This document shows positions 33,605 through 41,365 of a stretch of 64,000 nt of DNA, in pieces. Location: positions 682,001 to 746,000 of the forward strand of contig NZ_JAVDDX010000002.1 in assembly GCF_030848575.1 (NCBI RefSeq), given 5' to 3'. A program made the position numbers and the translations under genes. The notes beneath the pieces were generated by a model. It worked only from the letters and a program-made list of their open reading frames with translations. It had not been told where the DNA came from and ran no database searches. Positions within the stretch are counted from its first letter, which is position 1. Each line of letters begins with the position of its first letter. Source of the stretch: Haloarcula sp. H-GB4. Its GTDB lineage: Archaea > Halobacteriota > Halobacteria > Halobacteriales > Haloarculaceae.

Positions 33605-34390
33605 CTACACGCCCGAGCGACCGATACGGAGGCGTCCACCCTCTGCGACGTCTTCGTCGGCCTGGACCGGCCCCATCGACCGCGTGACGAACGACCGGAC
33701 GATCCACGCTTCGGCCCGCTGGAGGCGGTACTGGAGCGTCGACCGCGACACGTCGAGCGTCTCTGCGAGGTCAGTGAGCGAGGTGTCCCGGGGCGTCCGG
33801 TAGTAGCCGTGTTCGACAGCGGCCTCAACGGCAGCCTGCTGTTCCGGCGGAAGCTCTGCCAGCGTCACGGCCTCATCAACCCAGTACGAGGGTGAACTGA
33901 GCTGACGGAACTCGACGGTGAGCCCCTCCCGGAGTTCGGATTTCATCTCATCGAACAGGCCGTCGACCCCGGCGTCGCTACAGAGGAGGAGCCGCCACTC
34001 ACACCGACTCCCACGGCGCTCAGTCTCGACGAGAACGCCACGGCCGACGTGGTCGATAGCCAGTCGTGGAATCGAGTGACAGTCGCCGGCTTCCGACCGG
34101 TAGCTGTACACCGTCCGAGCGCCTGGGTCCGAGCCGATGACCTCGTACGTCCAGTCCGTCTTGCAGTTACGGGTCCCGATACACTCGGTGCACTGGACGG
34201 GATCGTCGTACACGTCATCCAGTTGTTCAAGGGCAGTCTCCGGGCCGGCGACGCGTTCGAGCCGCCACATCCCGTCTCGTGTGACGTTGCACGCGATCGT
34301 CCGGGAGTGTGTCTCCGGGTAGTCGATGAACACGTCCATGACGGGGTCGACGTTCCGCTCGTAGTCGATAGTGAAGATGAACTCTCGCAT
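33605..34390 (-). CDS. HTH_10 (Bat-type) regulator with conserved Cys/His cluster
   Basis: A 261-residue paralogue of the regulator at 12602. The sensor-like part has C67, C70, C76, C104 and H114, each exactly ten positions earlier than in the other protein, so the spacing CX2CX5CX27CX9H is identical. This is a strong hint of a metal or redox site. The HTH_10 domain covers about 185-235 (LPPEQQAAVEAAVEHGYYR, then TLDVSRSTLQYRLQRAE). The start MREFIFTIDYER at 34390 is chosen because the TATA box GTATAAGC lies 26-33 bases upstream (leaderless). A 16-base palindrome shared with tfb lies just above that box. Confidence 0.87.
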   Translation of the reverse strand: MREFIFTIDYERNVDPVMDVFIDYPETHSRTIACNVTRDGMWRLERVAGPETALEQLDDVYDDPVQCTECIGTRNCKTDWTYEVIGSDPGARTVYSYRSEAGDCHSIPRLAIDHVGRGVLVETERRGSRCEWRLLLCSDAGVDGLFDEMKSELREGLTVEFRQLSSPSYWVDEAVTLAELPPEQQAAVEAAVEHGYYRTPRDTSLTDLAETLDVSRSTLQYRLQRAEAWIVRSFVTRSMGPVQADEDVAEGGRLRIGRSGV

Positions 34391-34433
34391 ATACACCCCG
34401 TTGCGTGTCGAGTGGCTTATACGCATTGTCTCG

Positions 34434-34449
34434 TTCGGCGTATGCCAAA
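34434..34449. promoter_or_regulatory. Operator-like palindrome upstream of HTH_10 regulator
   Basis: TTCGGCGTATGCCAAA, matching the reverse complement of the tfb-upstream element at 15 of 16 positions. Its edge is about 10 bases upstream of the regulator TATA box (34416-34423, minus strand) and about 37 bases before the divergent small membrane-protein gene, so it could control both. Confidence 0.6.
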
Positions 34450-34485
34450 CCAGCCGTCATTATCCAAGGGCGCTTTCGAAAGGAT

Positions 34486-34887
34486 ATGTCGTGTTCTGTC
34501 TCTCCATCTACTGGCGACGCGTCCGGCAGTGCGGCCACTGGCGACACACCGGATGACTCGTCGTCGCGCATTCGCGGATATGAACTACCGACGCACAACT
34601 GGCGACACACCGTCGTCTACGGGGTGGTGTTCTGGGCAGTCGTGGCCGCTGCGTGGCTCGCTGTTCCGGCTGGCCACCCGTTCCAGCTGGGCGTCACGCT
34701 GTCCGGACTGTTCGCGGCCCCGCTGTTACCGGTCGCGCTCTGGTGTGATTACTGCCAGGCCAGAGGGTTCGGCACCTGTGACCCCGGCGTCCGGGCGTAC
34801 CTCTCGAACCTCGTTCGGGATATCAAGACGGCAGGGACCGGCCAGAGCGCTCTCGGCGACCAGCGTCGGGAGTTCCTCAGATGCTGA
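34486..34887 (+). CDS. Small membrane protein divergent from the HTH_10 regulator
   Basis: A 133-residue protein starting MSCSVSPSTGDAS. The first 45 residues are Ser/Thr/Asp-rich; two hydrophobic helices follow (about 48-66 and 72-90), then a CDYC pair (WCDYCQARGFGTC) and a basic tail. I recognise no family. It shares an intergenic region with the regulator at 33605-34390, whose palindrome lies just before it, so it may be a target. Coding quality is good in the helical part. Confidence 0.6.
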   Translation: MSCSVSPSTGDASGSAATGDTPDDSSSRIRGYELPTHNWRHTVVYGVVFWAVVAAAWLAVPAGHPFQLGVTLSGLFAAPLLPVALWCDYCQARGFGTCDPGVRAYLSNLVRDIKTAGTGQSALGDQRREFLRC

Positions 34888-34952
34888 GTTGAGGTAACGC
34901 CACTCGCCGACAGCCGTTTCGACGGTGTTAGCGGGCAAACCCGGCCGTATAT

Positions 34953-35915
34953 TTATAGCCAGTCCGTCTCCGGATCGATACGGTTCGGTGGCGTCTCGTC
35001 GGCCAGTACGGCCCTGACGTTCGCCGCAACGGCGGCGTTCAGGTCGTCGCGGGCCTCCTCGGAGTACCACGCCGCATGCGGTGTGACAATACAGTTGTCT
35101 AGGCCGACCAGCGGGTGGTCAGCCGTCGGCGGTTCCTCGGCCAGTACGTCGAGACCGGCGGCCCCAATCGTTCCGTCCTCCAGCGCCGTCCGGAGCGCCG
35201 CTTCGTCAATGAGGCCGCCACGGCCGGTGTTGACCAGAATCGCCTGCTCACGCATCGCCGCGAGGGCATCGGCGTCTATCATCTCCGCCGTCTCCCCGGT
35301 CAGCGGCGCGTGGAGGGAGACGTAGTCGGCCCGATCGTACAGCGTCTCTAGCGTGACCTTCTCGACATCGGCGTCGGCCATCTCCTCGGCGTCGACGTAG
35401 GGATCGTACGCAATCACATCGAGGTCAAAGCCCCGCATCTGGTCGCGCACTCGCCGTGCGATGGGGCCGAAGGAGACGAGACCCAGCGTCTGGCCGCGGA
35501 CGCGATGTACCGGGCGGGTCCGCTCCCAGCCCCAGCCACCGTCGCGAACGTCGCGGTCGTAGGCCGTGAGCGTCCGAATACAGTCGAGCAGTAGCGTCAC
35601 CGTGTGGGTAGCGACCTCGTCGGTACAGTACTCAGGGACGTTCGTGACGGTCACGCCGTTGTCTGCCGCCGCGGACACGTCGATGTTGTCGATACCGACG
35701 CCCGCTCTCGCGACGATTTTGAGGTCGTCCAGCGCGTCGAGTACCGCGGCAGTGACCGGCGTGTTCACGTCCACGACGAGGCCCAATGCCCCGGCGGCAG
35801 CATTCCGAATCGCGTCCTCGTCGTCTGTCTCCGCGACGACGACATCAGCGTCGAGTTCCGCTCGCAGTCGATCGACATCTATCATCGGGTCATCGCTTGC
35901 GACCACACGTTCCAT
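34953..35915 (-). CDS. D-isomer-specific 2-hydroxyacid dehydrogenase family (CtBP-like)
   Basis: A 320-residue NAD-dependent dehydrogenase. The Rossmann motif is degenerate at its end (LGLVSFGPIARRV, with GXGXXG reading SFGPIA). Catalytic residues are visible: Arg in NTGRGGLIDE, Glu in AAGLDVLAEEPP and His in IVTPHAAWYSEEA. The sequence is nearer the C-terminal-binding-protein branch than SerA and has no ACT domain. The start MERVVASDDPM at 35915 is supported by an AT-rich element 27 bases upstream. Substrate is unknown; phosphoglycerate or another 2-hydroxyacid is possible. Confidence 0.85.
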   Translation of the reverse strand: MERVVASDDPMIDVDRLRAELDADVVVAETDDEDAIRNAAAGALGLVVDVNTPVTAAVLDALDDLKIVARAGVGIDNIDVSAAADNGVTVTNVPEYCTDEVATHTVTLLLDCIRTLTAYDRDVRDGGWGWERTRPVHRVRGQTLGLVSFGPIARRVRDQMRGFDLDVIAYDPYVDAEEMADADVEKVTLETLYDRADYVSLHAPLTGETAEMIDADALAAMREQAILVNTGRGGLIDEAALRTALEDGTIGAAGLDVLAEEPPTADHPLVGLDNCIVTPHAAWYSEEARDDLNAAVAANVRAVLADETPPNRIDPETDWL

Positions 35916-36079
35916 ACACTGAGTCATGGACTGGGACGCTAAAACGGGTCGAAGTCGTTCCCATCGAATAGGAATTCGAGGTCCATGATAGATAGAATAT
36001 AACAGGTGAATGTGTTGTTCGTTCGAGCCACGCGTGTCGAGCGCTGTGATTTAAGCCGCTCGACCGCCAATCCAGCGGT

Positions 36080-36352
36080 ATGCAAATCGAGCTGCGGTTT
36101 TTCGCCAACTTCCGGGAAGCCGTCGGACAGAAAACGGTTCACCGCGAGTACGAAACGGACCTGCAGGCGGGCGACGTGCTCCAACAGCTCTCCGAAGAGT
36201 TCACCGAGATGGACCTATTTGAGGACGGGGAACTGCGAGAGTACCTGACGATTCTTCGGAACGGAAGGGACATCGCCCATCTTGACGGACTTGAGACCGC
36301 ACTGGAAGATGGGGACGAACTCAGCGTGTTCCCGCCAGTTGCTGGGGGGTGA
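36080..36352 (+). CDS. samp1: Ubiquitin-like small archaeal modifier protein SAMP1 / MoaD
   Basis: A 90-residue beta-grasp protein ending in the di-glycine needed for adenylation (VFPPVAGG). SAMP1 is activated by the E1-like UbaA (gene at 62011-62826 in this window), then either forms isopeptide links to proteins or carries sulfur for molybdopterin. The N-terminus MQIELRFFANFREAVGQ and the loop LREYLTILRNGRDI match MoaD/SAMP1. It is convergent with a second beta-grasp gene 25 bases downstream, which has a different terminus. Confidence 0.92.
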   Translation: MQIELRFFANFREAVGQKTVHREYETDLQAGDVLQQLSEEFTEMDLFEDGELREYLTILRNGRDIAHLDGLETALEDGDELSVFPPVAGG

Positions 36353-36377
36353 TTCTTGTGACAGTCAGTTGCCCGAA

Positions 36378-36779
36378 TCAGCAACAGAAGATGAACGGGT
36401 ACAGCAACCCGATGCGGTCGCCGGCTTCCAGTTCCGTGTCCAGTCCGTCAAGATGTTCGTTGAACTCGCCGTTGACCGCCACTCGCGCGTAGCACCTGGT
36501 CTGTTCACCTTCGGGGTTTTTCGCCCAGTCACCCGGCAGTTCCGCCATCTCCGGGGCCCAGCCCTCGGTGGTGGCATCGTCTTCGGTTTCCGCGATGAGC
36601 ATATCGCTCACGTCGTACTCTTGGAAGAACGCATCAAGGAAGTCACGCAGCGTGTCTCCTTCGAACGTGTATGACAGCGACGGTTCGCCGACGACCCGGC
36701 GAACGTGGCCGGTGCACCTGACCTCGACAGTCGTCAGGTCCGGTGCCGACGACTGTCGCTCTACTGTCTCACTGCTCAT
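36378..36779 (-). CDS. MoaD-like beta-grasp protein ending in Cys-Cys
   Basis: A 133-residue protein with a MoaD/ThiS-like fold: VEVRCTGHVRRVVG, SYTFEGDTLRDFLDAFF, then after a longer loop CYARVAVNGEFNEHLDGLDTEL and the strand DRIGLLYPF. The C-terminus is FIFCC where related proteins have GG, so it cannot be adenylated in the usual way. It might carry sulfur or a metal through cysteines, or be a non-conjugating relative. An aldehyde ferredoxin oxidoreductase gene lies 1.6 kb away, and MoaD-like proteins often accompany such tungstopterin enzymes. The start MSSETVERQSS is at 36779. Confidence 0.75.
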   Translation of the reverse strand: MSSETVERQSSAPDLTTVEVRCTGHVRRVVGEPSLSYTFEGDTLRDFLDAFFQEYDVSDMLIAETEDDATTEGWAPEMAELPGDWAKNPEGEQTRCYARVAVNGEFNEHLDGLDTELEAGDRIGLLYPFIFCC

Positions 36780-36869
36780 GCGTGCACTACACCCCGCTAC
36801 CACAAATCAGTAGAGACGAACATGTTCGCCATCGCTGGGGTTTATTGGCCGCGAACCATGTGTGGCGGT

Positions 36870-37238
36870 ATGGACAGTATCGAACTGGGGATTCCGTCCG
36901 GGATTGTCGAGTCGCTGCCGCCGGACAGCGAGGACACGAAACGCGACATGGAACAGGCTGTGGGTGGCTGGGAGCGAGAACTCAACGCCGCCCTCAATTC
37001 CGAGGAGCCGGCCAGTGCCGTCGTTGACCACATCGAGCAGTTCGAGAGTCGGTGGGAGGCCTACGATGAGTACGTCGTCGAACTCCGGGCCTGGGGCCAG
37101 TCACCCATCTACGCGATGGCCTGGCGCGACCTCCACGCCGCCGTCATCGCTCAGATTTACGACCACGCAGACCTAGACGAGCGCATCAACCGCGAGCGCA
37201 ACGCCCGCATCGTCGACGACGGTATTCGGCCGGGGTAG
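36870..37238 (+). CDS. Conserved haloarchaeal protein, unknown function
   Basis: A 122-residue soluble, very acidic protein starting MDSIELGIPSG. It is mostly helical, with motifs WERELNAALNS, FESRWEAYDEYVVELR and YAMAWRDLHAAVIAQIYDH. No enzyme signature and no membrane helix. The start is set by a TTTATTGG element about 30 bases upstream; longer in-frame extension contradicts this. It lies in a run of small conserved genes with SAMP1 and the aldehyde oxidoreductase; any link is speculative. Confidence 0.65.
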   Translation: MDSIELGIPSGIVESLPPDSEDTKRDMEQAVGGWERELNAALNSEEPASAVVDHIEQFESRWEAYDEYVVELRAWGQSPIYAMAWRDLHAAVIAQIYDHADLDERINRERNARIVDDGIRPG

Positions 37239-37341
37239 ACCGTCATGTCCGGCAGAGAGACACCTCGGGATAGCGCGGGTGTGGCGAACGGACGCCGGAC
37301 CGGCGATAGGTTTAGACGACCGCACCCGTAACGACCACACA

Positions 37342-37596
37342 ATGGAGCGTGAACGGAGTTTTCGCGGCATCTCGGTTCGAGCCGCTATCGGGTATCTGGA
37401 GAACCTCGGCGGCGAGCAACGCGACGAGGCGACTGTCAAAGGCGACGGGTGGGCGGCGACACTTTCAGAGGAGAAAGTCGCCATCGGCCCGAGTCTCCAG
37501 CTCAACGAGGTGACTATCGAGTTCAACGGCGACCCCGAGACGCTGGAGCCGCTTATCGAGAAGTTCGCACAGAAGGCGATGCGAGCGGGCGGCTGA
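37342..37596 (+). CDS. Small protein ending in Gly-Gly, unknown function
   Basis: An 84-residue protein starting MERERSFRGISVRAA, with strands VKGDGWAATLSE, VAIGPSLQLNEVTIEF and a C-terminal helix LEPLIEKFAQKAMRAGG. The di-glycine end recalls ubiquitin-like modifiers, but the order of strands and the helical C-terminus do not clearly match beta-grasp. The start is favoured over 37279 because the preceding segment is of poor quality and a TTTAGAC element lies about 30 bases before it. The next gene starts 11 bases after the stop, so they form an operon. Confidence 0.7.
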   Translation: MERERSFRGISVRAAIGYLENLGGEQRDEATVKGDGWAATLSEEKVAIGPSLQLNEVTIEFNGDPETLEPLIEKFAQKAMRAGG

Positions 37597-37606
37597 CCGG
37601 GACGCG

Positions 37607-37975
37607 ATGGCTGATTCATCGTACCCAATTGAGGGACAGATCGTCCTGTTGGCCGGCACGCGAGCCAGCGTCCCGCTCGACAAATTGCCCGACCTACTCG
37701 GACAGGTTCAGACGTATCTTCAGGAGAACCGGGAGACCTACGACAGGGAATACGAACGCATCAGCGGCCCCAGAGAGGCCGATTACGTCTGTGCGGAGTC
37801 AGGCCACTGGCACAGTATCGGCACAGAGCTCGGACTGAGCGACCGCGAACAGGACGCGGTTCGGCGGGCCCACGCCGCCCAGTTCGAGCGCGACGGGCGG
37901 CGGCTGGACAGAAGCGAGGAGTTCGAGACGACGCTGGAAATCAGGGCCGTGCTGGCGGTCAGCTCCGACCCATAA
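37607..37975 (+). CDS. Conserved hypothetical protein
   Basis: A 122-residue acidic soluble protein, helical in its middle (LPDLLGQVQTYLQENRETYDREYE) and ending in LEIRAVLAVSSDP. A Cys/His pair is present in CAESGHWHS. No family recognised. It follows the Gly-Gly protein by 11 bases. Its last codons lie in a 20-base sequence that is repeated just downstream, at the end of the convergent gene. Confidence 0.65.
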   Translation: MADSSYPIEGQIVLLAGTRASVPLDKLPDLLGQVQTYLQENRETYDREYERISGPREADYVCAESGHWHSIGTELGLSDREQDAVRRAHAAQFERDGRRLDRSEEFETTLEIRAVLAVSSDP

Positions 37976-37997
37976 GACGTGCTGGCGGTCAGTTCCG
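37948..37997. repeat. Short direct repeat at two convergent gene ends
   Basis: CGTGCTGGCGGTCAGCTCCG at 37948-37967 recurs at 37978-37997 with one change (offset 30 bases). The first copy encodes the C-terminus of the forward gene and the second, read in reverse, contributes the last codons of the minus-strand gene. A 30-base tandem duplication across the junction is the simplest origin. Confidence 0.7.
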
Positions 37998-38354
37998 CAC
38001 TGTAATCGTCTCCAGCACGCGCTGGGAGAACGCCGTCTCCGAGAGGTCGCCGTTTTCGAGCTCGTCGATCCACTCGCTGTCGACCGACCACTCGCCGAGT
38101 TCGGTGTCCTCGAGGTCCGTTACCGTCGCCTCGATGTCGACCCCAGACCAGTCATCGGCATGCAGGTCCCGGAAGACGTTGACGACGCGGCCGATCTCTC
38201 GGTGAGGAATGACAGCCGCCTCGTCGGCCGAAATCGACTCGTACGTGAGCCGGTACGTATCGCCCTCGTCGGCGAAGTCGGTAACGTACACGCCGTGGCT
38301 GGTCAGTCGGGACTCTACCTGGAATTCGAAGTCGTCGATATCTTCCTTGCGCAT
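37989..38354 (-). CDS. Conserved hypothetical protein
   Basis: A 121-residue acidic protein beginning MRKEDIDDFEFQVESRL, with alternating strands (VYVTDFADEGDTYRLTYES) and helices (REIGRVVNVFRDL). It resembles small haloarchaeal DUF proteins of unknown role. No catalytic motif or membrane segment. It lies downstream of the aldehyde oxidoreductase gene, separated by 36 bases from that gene's end, on the same strand. Confidence 0.65.
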   Translation of the reverse strand: MRKEDIDDFEFQVESRLTSHGVYVTDFADEGDTYRLTYESISADEAAVIPHREIGRVVNVFRDLHADDWSGVDIEATVTDLEDTELGEWSVDSEWIDELENGDLSETAFSQRVLETITVRN

Positions 38355-38390
38355 TAGAGAAGTGAAATGTGTTCGGCGGCCGGGGCTGTC

Positions 38391-40337
38391 TCAGTCGTCG
38401 CTCGGTGCCGCTGCGCCGCCGGAGCTGACGCCGGTTCCGGGGCCGATGTCGATTCCCAGTTCATCGAGTTTCTCATCGGGAACGACGCCGTTCTCCCAGT
38501 CACGCACCTCGTAGTACTCGTCTTTCATCTTCGAGAGCTCCGCGAGTTCGCCCTCGGAACCGCCCTGGGCCGGCATCGCGTGCTCGTCGCCCTCTACGAA
38601 CCGGTTTGGCAGGTCGTCGTCGGACCCGTCGAAGCCCGCGAGGTTGTTGTAGTATCGTTCAAGATTGTAGACGCGCTCGCCGGCCTCCATCAGTTCCTCC
38701 TCGCTCACGTCCAGCCCGGTCATGCCGTTGTACTGCAGGACGTACTCCTCAATCCCCTCTGCGAAGGCGTTGAACTTGCAGATGTCGAAGGAGTCGCTGA
38801 TAGCGTGGAGGTCCTGGAAGGTGGCACACAGCTCGCCTTTGCCCTCCCACTCTCGCGGGTCAACCTTCTCCGGGATACCGAGAATTTCGGCTGCCGGCGT
38901 GTAGCCGCGCAGGTGACACGCCCCGCGGTTTGAGGTCGCGTACCCGATTGCCATCCCCTTCATACAGCGTGGGTCGTAGGCGGCCATCGTCTGCCCTTTG
39001 ACCGCGAGGGAGTTGGTGTGGGCGTCGAACTCCTCGGCAAGGTGGTCCGGCCCCTCGGCGAGATGGTCCGCGAGTTCCGTCTCGCGGTGGGCGATCATCT
39101 CGATCATGTCGATCATCGTGTCGGCGTCGCCCCAGTCCAGGCCGTCGTCGAGTTCGTCTAGTTTCCCCTCCTCGGTCATCTCCATCGTCATTGCCATGGT
39201 GTTGCCAACATCGATGGTGTCGACGCCGACGTCGTTACACCGGTCGAGCATCACCGCAATCTTGTCGCGTTCGACGTGGCCGGAGTTCGGACCGAGCGCC
39301 CACGCGGACTCGTACTCGTAGGATTCGGTGCGGACGTTCATCTCCTCGCCCTTGTGCATCGCCTGCACCTCGACCTCCTTCTTGCAGGCGACCGGACAGG
39401 AGTGACAGGTCGGCTCGTCGACCAGGATGTTCTCCCGGACGTTTTCGCCCGAGACGTTCTCTGAGTCGATGATGCGCTCGCCATCGCCCTCCGCGTCCGA
39501 GTACGCTCGCGTCGACGAGTACTTCCCGTTTTTCGTCGGGAGACCGTCCATCTCCTCGGTGGGATTCATCAGGACGTTGGTCCCATACATCGAGAGGCCG
39601 CCCTCGTTGGGCGCGGTCACGTCGGACTCCTGGATGACCTGCATCGCCTGTTTGTGGCCCTCTTGGAACGTCTCCTGATCCTTCGGCTTGGGCATCCGCG
39701 TGCTGGACTTGACGACGACGGCTTTGACGTTCTTGTTGCCCATCACACAGCCGGTGCCACCGCGACCCGACGCGCGGTCGTCCTCGTTGACGATACAGGC
39801 GTATTTGACCTCGTTCTCACCACCTTGGCCGATGGCCATCACCGAAAGGTTCTTGCCCAGCGAGCCGCCCTCGATCTCTTCTTCGAGGTCATCGATGGTG
39901 TCGTGGACGCCCTGCCCCCAGAGGTGGGATGCGTCGCGCAGTTCCACCTCGCCGTCTTCGACGAGTGCATACACCGGCTCGTCGGCCTGCCCTTCGAACA
40001 GCAGTCCGTCGAAACCCGACCACTTCAGTCGCGCCCCGGACCAGCCGCCGTGGTGGGAATCAGTGACGGTCCCCGTCAGCGGCGACTTCGTACAGATGGC
40101 GATACGGCCGCTCATCGTCACCTGTGTTCCCGTCAGCGGCCCGTTCATGAACGCTAGCAGGTTCTCCGGCCCAAGCGGATCAACGTCCGGCCCCTGGTCG
40201 AAGACGTATTTCACGCCGAGCCCGCGTGCGCCGATATACTTCTTTGCGTCTTCCTCGTCGATACCTTCGTAGGCTACGTCACCGTCCCCAAGGTCGATTC
40301 GTGCCACGTGGTCCTGAAAGCCACCAAGGTCTGTCAT
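38391..40337 (-). CDS. aor: Aldehyde ferredoxin oxidoreductase (tungstopterin family)
   Basis: A 648-residue oxygen-sensitive enzyme oxidising aldehydes to acids with ferredoxin as acceptor. The N-terminal tungstopterin-binding domain (GARGLGVKYVFDQG, MSGRIAICTKSPLTGT, GWSGARLKWSG) is followed by the cofactor/cluster domains. [4Fe-4S] ligands are seen in CHSCPVAC near residue 309, with the fourth Cys in GACHLRGYTP near 474. The start MTDLGGFQDH at 40337 is preferred over an upstream frame. Length is slightly above thermophile AORs because of an Asp/Glu-rich C-terminus, a halophilic trait. The nearby beta-grasp genes may supply pterin sulfur. Confidence 0.93.
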   Translation of the reverse strand: MTDLGGFQDHVARIDLGDGDVAYEGIDEEDAKKYIGARGLGVKYVFDQGPDVDPLGPENLLAFMNGPLTGTQVTMSGRIAICTKSPLTGTVTDSHHGGWSGARLKWSGFDGLLFEGQADEPVYALVEDGEVELRDASHLWGQGVHDTIDDLEEEIEGGSLGKNLSVMAIGQGGENEVKYACIVNEDDRASGRGGTGCVMGNKNVKAVVVKSSTRMPKPKDQETFQEGHKQAMQVIQESDVTAPNEGGLSMYGTNVLMNPTEEMDGLPTKNGKYSSTRAYSDAEGDGERIIDSENVSGENVRENILVDEPTCHSCPVACKKEVEVQAMHKGEEMNVRTESYEYESAWALGPNSGHVERDKIAVMLDRCNDVGVDTIDVGNTMAMTMEMTEEGKLDELDDGLDWGDADTMIDMIEMIAHRETELADHLAEGPDHLAEEFDAHTNSLAVKGQTMAAYDPRCMKGMAIGYATSNRGACHLRGYTPAAEILGIPEKVDPREWEGKGELCATFQDLHAISDSFDICKFNAFAEGIEEYVLQYNGMTGLDVSEEELMEAGERVYNLERYYNNLAGFDGSDDDLPNRFVEGDEHAMPAQGGSEGELAELSKMKDEYYEVRDWENGVVPDEKLDELGIDIGPGTGVSSGGAAAPSDD

Positions 40338-40462
40338 GGTAATACGTGACTCTCCGGCCGCGAACAAGTTAACGGTTTGTGTTGCTAAAATACAGATATC
40401 TGACGGTTTCAGCGATCACTGGGTCTTCGTGACCGGGTCGCATCCACAAGTCTGGTCCGAAC

Positions 40463-40595
40463 CGTTTAAGAGTCCGAACGGCAAATTCCGTGGTAACTCG
40501 CTGGACGACGGGCACCAGCGGGCACCTGCGTGTGCAGGTCGGGATGTGAGTCGCGCCGCGCGACTTGAACCACGCAACGCCCGTGGTGAATACAT
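40463..40595 (+). promoter_or_regulatory. Promoter and hairpin-rich leader of the L15e gene
   Basis: A TATA-like CGTTTAAG at 40463-40470 predicts a leader of about 100 bases, long for a haloarchaeon. It contains three perfect hairpins: ACCTGC/GCAGGT (40524-40539), AGTCGCG/CGCGACT (40549-40565) and ACCACG/CGTGGT (40569-40587). The putative ribosome site GGTGA (40585-40589), 6 bases before the ATG, overlaps the last stem. This is the layout of an autogenously controlled ribosomal-protein leader. Confidence 0.5.
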
Positions 40596-41186
40596 ATGGC
40601 ACGAAGCGCATATTCGTACATTCGAGATGCCTGGAAGAACCCAGGCGACGGACAGCTCGCAGAACTACAGTGGCAGCGCCAGCAGGAATGGCGCAACGAA
40701 GGGGCCGTCGAGCGCATCGAGCGCCCGACCCGCCTCGACAAGGCCCGCTCGCAGGGCTACAAGGCAAAACAGGGCGTTATTGTCGCTCGCGTCTCCGTCC
40801 GGAAGGGCAGCGCACGCAAGCGCCGACACAAGGCCGGTCGCCGATCCAAGCGACAGGGAGTTACGCGCATCACCCGCCGGAAGGACATCCAGCGCGTCGC
40901 CGAGGAACGCGCCTCCCGCACCTTCCCGAACCTGCGCGTGCTCAACAGCTACTCCGTCGGTCAGGACGGCCGACAGAAGTGGCACGAAATCATTCTCATC
41001 GACCCGAACCACCCGGCCATCCAAAATGACGACGACCTGTCGTGGATCTGTGCCAACGACCAGGCTGACCGCGTCTTCCGCGGTCTGACCGGTGCTGGCC
41101 GCCGCAACCGCGGCCTCAGCGGTAAGGGCAAGGGCAGCGAGAAGACCCGCCCGTCGCTGCGCAGCAACCGCGGCAAGGGCAAGTAA
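40596..41186 (+). CDS. rpl15e: 50S ribosomal protein L15e
   Basis: A 196-residue basic ribosomal protein of the large subunit, specific to archaea and eukaryotes. MARSAYSYIRDAWK at the N-terminus, RPTRLDKARSQGYKAKQG and the Arg/Lys-rich RKGSARKRRHKAGRRSKR are diagnostic, as is FPNLRVLNSY. The C-terminal tail GKGKGSEKTRPSLRSNRGKGK-type sequence is basic and flexible. The start ATG 40596 has GGTGA upstream. It is monocistronic as far as visible. Confidence 0.98.
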   Translation: MARSAYSYIRDAWKNPGDGQLAELQWQRQQEWRNEGAVERIERPTRLDKARSQGYKAKQGVIVARVSVRKGSARKRRHKAGRRSKRQGVTRITRRKDIQRVAEERASRTFPNLRVLNSYSVGQDGRQKWHEIILIDPNHPAIQNDDDLSWICANDQADRVFRGLTGAGRRNRGLSGKGKGSEKTRPSLRSNRGKGK

Positions 41187-41365
41187 CGCCGACGTAGCAG
41201 TTCTATCCGATATTTTTGCAGCTGAGAGTTTCTTCCGAAGAGTGATGGATCCGGCAGGACTGGACAGCCCAGCCACAGACCGAGAAAAGAAACAGCGCTA
41301 TCCGTGTCACCAACTCTTTCCTGTCGGAGCAGAACACTCTTGTCACAGCAGTATCACCCGGACGT

